NCBI GenBank assembly: GCA_033557465.1
Contig: CM066034.1
Location: 987,265,637-987,329,636 of the forward strand
Direction: 5' to 3'
DNA from: Ichthyophis bannanicus
Taxonomy: Eukaryota > Chordata > Amphibia > Gymnophiona > Ichthyophiidae
Length of the DNA: 64,000 nt
The notes under the pieces were generated by a model. It was given only the letters and a program-made list of their open reading frames with translations. It was not told where the DNA came from and made no database searches. The translations under genes and the position numbers were made by a program. This document shows positions 60,561 through 64,000 of the stretch, piece by piece. Every line of letters begins with the position of its first letter. Position 1 is the first letter of the stretch.

Positions 60561-63063
60561 CTGCCATGCGCTGTGGGGGATGGGGGACGGCCGAGACTCT
60601 TTTCCAGGTCTGACCTGGCAGAATGTTGCCTGTTGCAACAAGAACATATAGGCCTAAGATAGGCTTGTAGAGTCGATGCACCATAGTGTTGTGAAATATA
60701 TAGGCCTGCAGGGGCCTAGCCCGCGGAAACAAGTGGAGTACGCAGATGCCCAAGCAGCGTGCAGTGCCCATGCACATACGATGGTCTGCAGACGCGATCG
60801 TAATAAGCAGGCGCGATCGTAATTAAAGGGCACGAAGAGAGGCGTCTCTTCTCGCCTTGGATATTTATCCCTTTGATTATGCATCTACTATAACATATAT
60901 ATATATATACTTCTCTTATTCTTTTTTTTTTTTTTTTTTGTATCAACTCCAGAGATGTTACTGGAGGGAGTTGTAAACCCTTTCGTGTAGAAGGATAAGA
61001 GATAGCCGGCATTGGGAACCTGTGCCGTAGGGCAGGCGAGTTTTCGGTTGGCCTGTAAAGGAAGGTCGGAGAATGGACCTGACAGGCTTCGTTTGACGAA
61101 ATGTGGTTTACCATCGGGTCTATGCCATCCGTGAGGCGATGCGCACGCCGGGGTCAAGGTGGCATAGGTTATGTAGGTTGATCACTGATGTTGCAGTGTC
61201 CATAAGTCGGCTCCGAGCCGGGCGGTCTGTGGAGGTGGCAGTCCAGATGTTAGAGCTGCCTGGTCAGTAAGGGCTCAAGGCCTTACGACCTTATACTTCT
61301 CGTGAGGTGTCTTATCACCGATGGTGCTTGGTGCATGGGTGATGTGATATTATGATGTGATAGTTCAAGTTGCCGCATCTTGGCAGTGTGCCGGATGCAG
61401 GGAGGGCCTCTGGGATGAATGAGGCCGCCTCTGCGCATGTCGTAGGTGTGGCTTGGGCTTTTGCCTGTAGCCTATCCTTTGCCTGCGTCCGGCGTGGCTT
61501 GGGCTTGTGCCTGTGTAGCCGAGCCCTTGCCTGTATCCGGATGGCTGTGTCTTGGAAGCGACCAGTAGGCCTGAATAGTAGGCTGCTGCGCTAACCACTA
61601 GGCTACGTTTTCACCGGCGGAGTGTAGTCTGTTCAGACTGGGCAGACCCTGGGCATACCAGCGATCTATTACAGGTAAACATGCGCTGTACAGCCAGGGC
61701 TGTCCAGAGCAACAGTTTGTGGAGGCTGTCATTCGTGCGTGTGAGTCACGTCAGCCGTTCCGTTCAGGAATAGTGTTGGTAAGTAGAGGACCACAGGGAC
61801 AGGTCTGGATTGCAGCCTGTCCGCGGGGACAGGAGTAAACGGGGCCTGGCTCTGTGCTGGACGCCAGCATGCAGATCTGGTTATCATGCCGATCTGTTCG
61901 CGATGAGACCAAGAGAAGGAATACACCTACGTTTGACCTGCTGCCTGATCCCAGAAGGGGAGGGTCTGCTGGGAGCATTAGTTTCCTCGCCGTCCAGGCC
62001 CTGGAGTGCCGAGCCGTAGGCATCTCCATAGTATGGACCACGACGGGTCTTGGACCTGTGACTCGATCCTGCAACCCGAGTACACCTGTCTTAGAACACG
62101 CTGAGGCAGGTTGGCCCCTGTGTAAGACACTCCGCCTTTCTGCCTCTAGGGCGCTAGGTTTAGCGCCGCAGAGTTCAATGGGCAGGTGTTCTCAGCGGGG
62201 TAGGGGAGATGCCCTGCGTCATGTACAGGAGGAGAGCGTGGGTCTTGAGGTGGTTCACCAGAAGGCTCAGAGGTAATGGGCGGCTAGGTTGGTGGATCAC
62301 ATCGAGGGCTGCAGGTGGTGGATCCAGAGTCGGCCTGAGAAGGCTGTTGTTGGCAGAAGAGGCAGCGCTGTACATTCGAGAAGTGGAAGGGGGGGGGGAC
62401 CCAATCTGAAGGTGAGTAGTGCTTACCAATGACATTTGTCCGGTGGGGTTGCACAGGGGCCCATGCAATGAGGTAGGGAGTGCACCGAGTCAGCTGCCGC
62501 CACATTGAGGGTATGTGGCATGGATTGAGTTGTTGAGGATGCGAGGAGTCCAGGCAGGATAAGGGGGTATGAGGCGCAGGTTGGTGGCCTGGCGGAGGGG
62601 CCACTGCTGCTGAGCCAGGGCAGCTGGTTGTGAGGAGGGGTAAGTGCCTAACATAAATGCCCGTGTAGCAGATTGCTGACCCCCTCTTTGGACAAACACA
62701 GTTGTCCCACCCTTAGATGCAGAGGGTGGTTTCTTGAGCCATTTGTGATAGGGGGTCCCGAAGCCCACTTCCTCTGTATGTGCCTGCGAGATTGGTAGGT
62801 AGGTCCCGAAGCTTATGCACTAGTAGTTAAACCTGGTGTATGAAGATCTGAGATCAGGATGGTGATGAACTGTGGGGCTTGAGCCTGCGCCCCCCCCGCC
62901 TCTGAACACACTGGATGTGTGTACGGCATCGTGTGTCGCCACGCTTGTACCGAGTGGAGCCCTGTTGGGCGATGTCAGCTCTGGTGTAGTATGTACCATG
63001 AAGCAAGACTTAGTGTAGGCCATGGACCTAATTCTGGGAACTGTGAATTGTAGCAAGGTTATG
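60561..63063. other. Unassigned GC-richer stretch
   Basis: It includes a T-run at 60922-60939, a (TA)n stretch at 60896-60909, a short tandem repeat (61448-61541) and a SINE A-box-side scrap GCTAACCACTAGGCTAC near 61590. Minus-strand frames at 62175-62768 are proline/alanine-rich without a recognisable domain. Part may be the body of DIRS-F, but no RT, RNase H or recombinase motif is readable. Confidence 0.3.
61448..61541. repeat. Two-copy tandem repeat of about 47 bp
   Basis: GTGGCTTGGGCTTTTGCCTG followed by TAGCCTATCCTTTGCCTGCG/TCCGG is directly repeated as GTGGCTTGGGCTTGTGCCTG, TGTAGCCGAGCCCTTGCCTG and TATCCGG. Confidence 0.7.
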
Positions 63064-63174
63064 GAGAATGGAGGGTTAAGTGACTTGCCCAAGGCCACAA
63101 GGAGTGCTAGTGGGAATTGAACCCTGGTTGCTTGGTTACCAAGCCAGTGTTCTAACCACTAGGCTACTCCTCCA
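63064..63174 (-). mobile_element. MIR-like SINE, head and core only
   Basis: On the minus strand: GGAGTAGCCTAGTGGTTAGA (A box), a CCAAGCAACC anticodon-arm-like stretch, GGGTTCAATTCCC (B box), then CACTCCTTGTGGCCTTGGGC and AAGTCACTTAACCCTCCAT (core). The L2-like tail is absent. It shows the tRNA origin most clearly of all the copies. Confidence 0.75.
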
Positions 63175-64000
63175 CACTGGGGAGGTAGACAAATGGAAGG
63201 TCAAGAGTCTATAGAGTTCTAGCAGGAGATGCCACCACCTGAGGTTCTGGCCCTGCTGGGGGCGGAGCTGGCCAAACTCAAGATCTGGTCTGTATCCCGA
63301 TCAAAGCAAGCCTTGCAGTGGAGAGAAGAATGACTCCAGGTCTGTGCATTGCCTGAGGGGCTTGCGTCCCGAGGAAGAATAAATTTATTTATTTATTTAT
63401 TTTTAAGAAGAAGAAGAAGGCAGGAGTCGTGGTAGGGACATGCTCTGCGGGGTCCACAGCTGGGGATTGAACTTGTGAGCCTCTGCTTTGGACATACTGT
63501 TGTGAGCACTACACCCCACTGTCACAGAAGCCAGTAGTCCCTACAGGGCAGGTAGGGATTGACCTTTGGAATGAAACCTCCTTTAGAAGGACAGATGTCG
63601 CAGCTGCACTTCCATGAAGGCAGGAAGGTGCGAGATGAGCCACTTAAGTTCAGAGCCTGGTGTACGCAGACACGTGGTAAGGCGCAGGCATGGACCGGAA
63701 GAGGCTCTAGTTGGGGAACGTCCATGGGGCAGTGAGCTTCAGGGCAGTCAACACCTACCGCTGAGTTAAGTAGCTCCGCTCTTCCTCAGCAAGGGGGTCC
63801 CCTTACCACAGCCCCATCCACAGAAGGGTTTGGGTGTAGTTTTCACATGCAGATCAGCGTTGGACTGTGGAGGATTGGCCTCCTATCCTTCTCGAATACT
63901 CAAGTGCTGGTGCAAGCATGTAAAGCTGTGCCGGCAACTACGCAGTTGATGCGGGGCATGAGGCTGCCGGACTCCCACCAGTAAAGTGGTATGGGAGAGT
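63175..64000. other. Unassigned, with a microsatellite
   Basis: AATAAATTTATTTATTTATT runs into (AAG)n at 63378-63420. No ORF or known repeat is recognised in the rest. Confidence 0.35.

Noticed and set aside
61365..62768. Several 60-140 codon frames on both strands as genes
   Set aside because: Open frames are expected in this GC-richer stretch; none shows a domain, and the frames overlap on both strands.
6827..63174. tRNA genes at the A/B-box-like sequences
   Set aside because: They are the heads of SINEs with CORE segments, lack a foldable cloverleaf and acceptor stem, and recur with the same repeat tail.

Overview
This is a window of a large, repeat-packed vertebrate nuclear genome, most likely an amphibian; a caecilian is my best guess. 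The guess rests on the mix seen here: many DIRS tyrosine-recombinase retrotransposons, CR1- and L2-type LINEs, RTE and L1 relatives, MIR-like SINEs with L2-like tails, mariner and small palindromic DNA elements. There is no sign of prokaryotic gene organisation. Apart from three short exons, nearly everything I can identify is mobile DNA.

Host gene (plus strand): exons at 9968-10135, 22338-22565 and 22910-22950 have proper splice sites and matching intron phases (1, 1, then 0 at the end). They encode the core and C-terminal flank of an extended Tudor domain, as in the TDRD1/RNF17-type proteins of the germline piRNA pathway. The 12.2-kb intron between the first two exons holds L2, CR1, a composite DIRS, SINEs and a mariner.

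Layout: 1-5721 DIRS-A (plus; left end outside the window). 5722-9745 CR1, Tc1-like end, two SINEs and an L1 copy lacking ORF2. 9968-23511 Tudor exons plus CR1/L2/DIRS-C/mariner and a large foldback. 23512-29180 DIRS-B (minus), essentially full length with both inverted termini, the internal complementary region, gag, RT-RNase H-methyltransferase-like ORF and an overlapping recombinase ORF. 29181-38830 mostly decayed sequence with a second ORF2-less L1 (split by a piggyBac-like MITE), an L2 subfamily and a CR1. 38835-46205 a LINE with a C-terminal restriction-like endonuclease (R4/Dong-like), apparently split by a 6-kb block that includes L2 and the internally deleted DIRS-D. 46208-52558 L2, an RTE with an inverted 5' part, and an L2 with an intact 490-aa ORF. 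52559-56795 CR1, a second kind of tyrosine recombinase and DIRS-E. 58289-59967 a well-preserved intronless ORF of a conserved but unclassified family. 60193-60560 the end of a third DIRS family. 60561-64000 mostly unidentified.

The best candidates for something under-described are the unclassified ORF at 58-60 kb, the half-LINE-like L1 copies, the palindromic GGTACC signal shared by DIRS termini and gag, and the rearranged DIRS elements (YR-before-gag composite, gag duplication, gag-YR deletion derivative). Family names come from recognising motifs by eye; no database search was possible.
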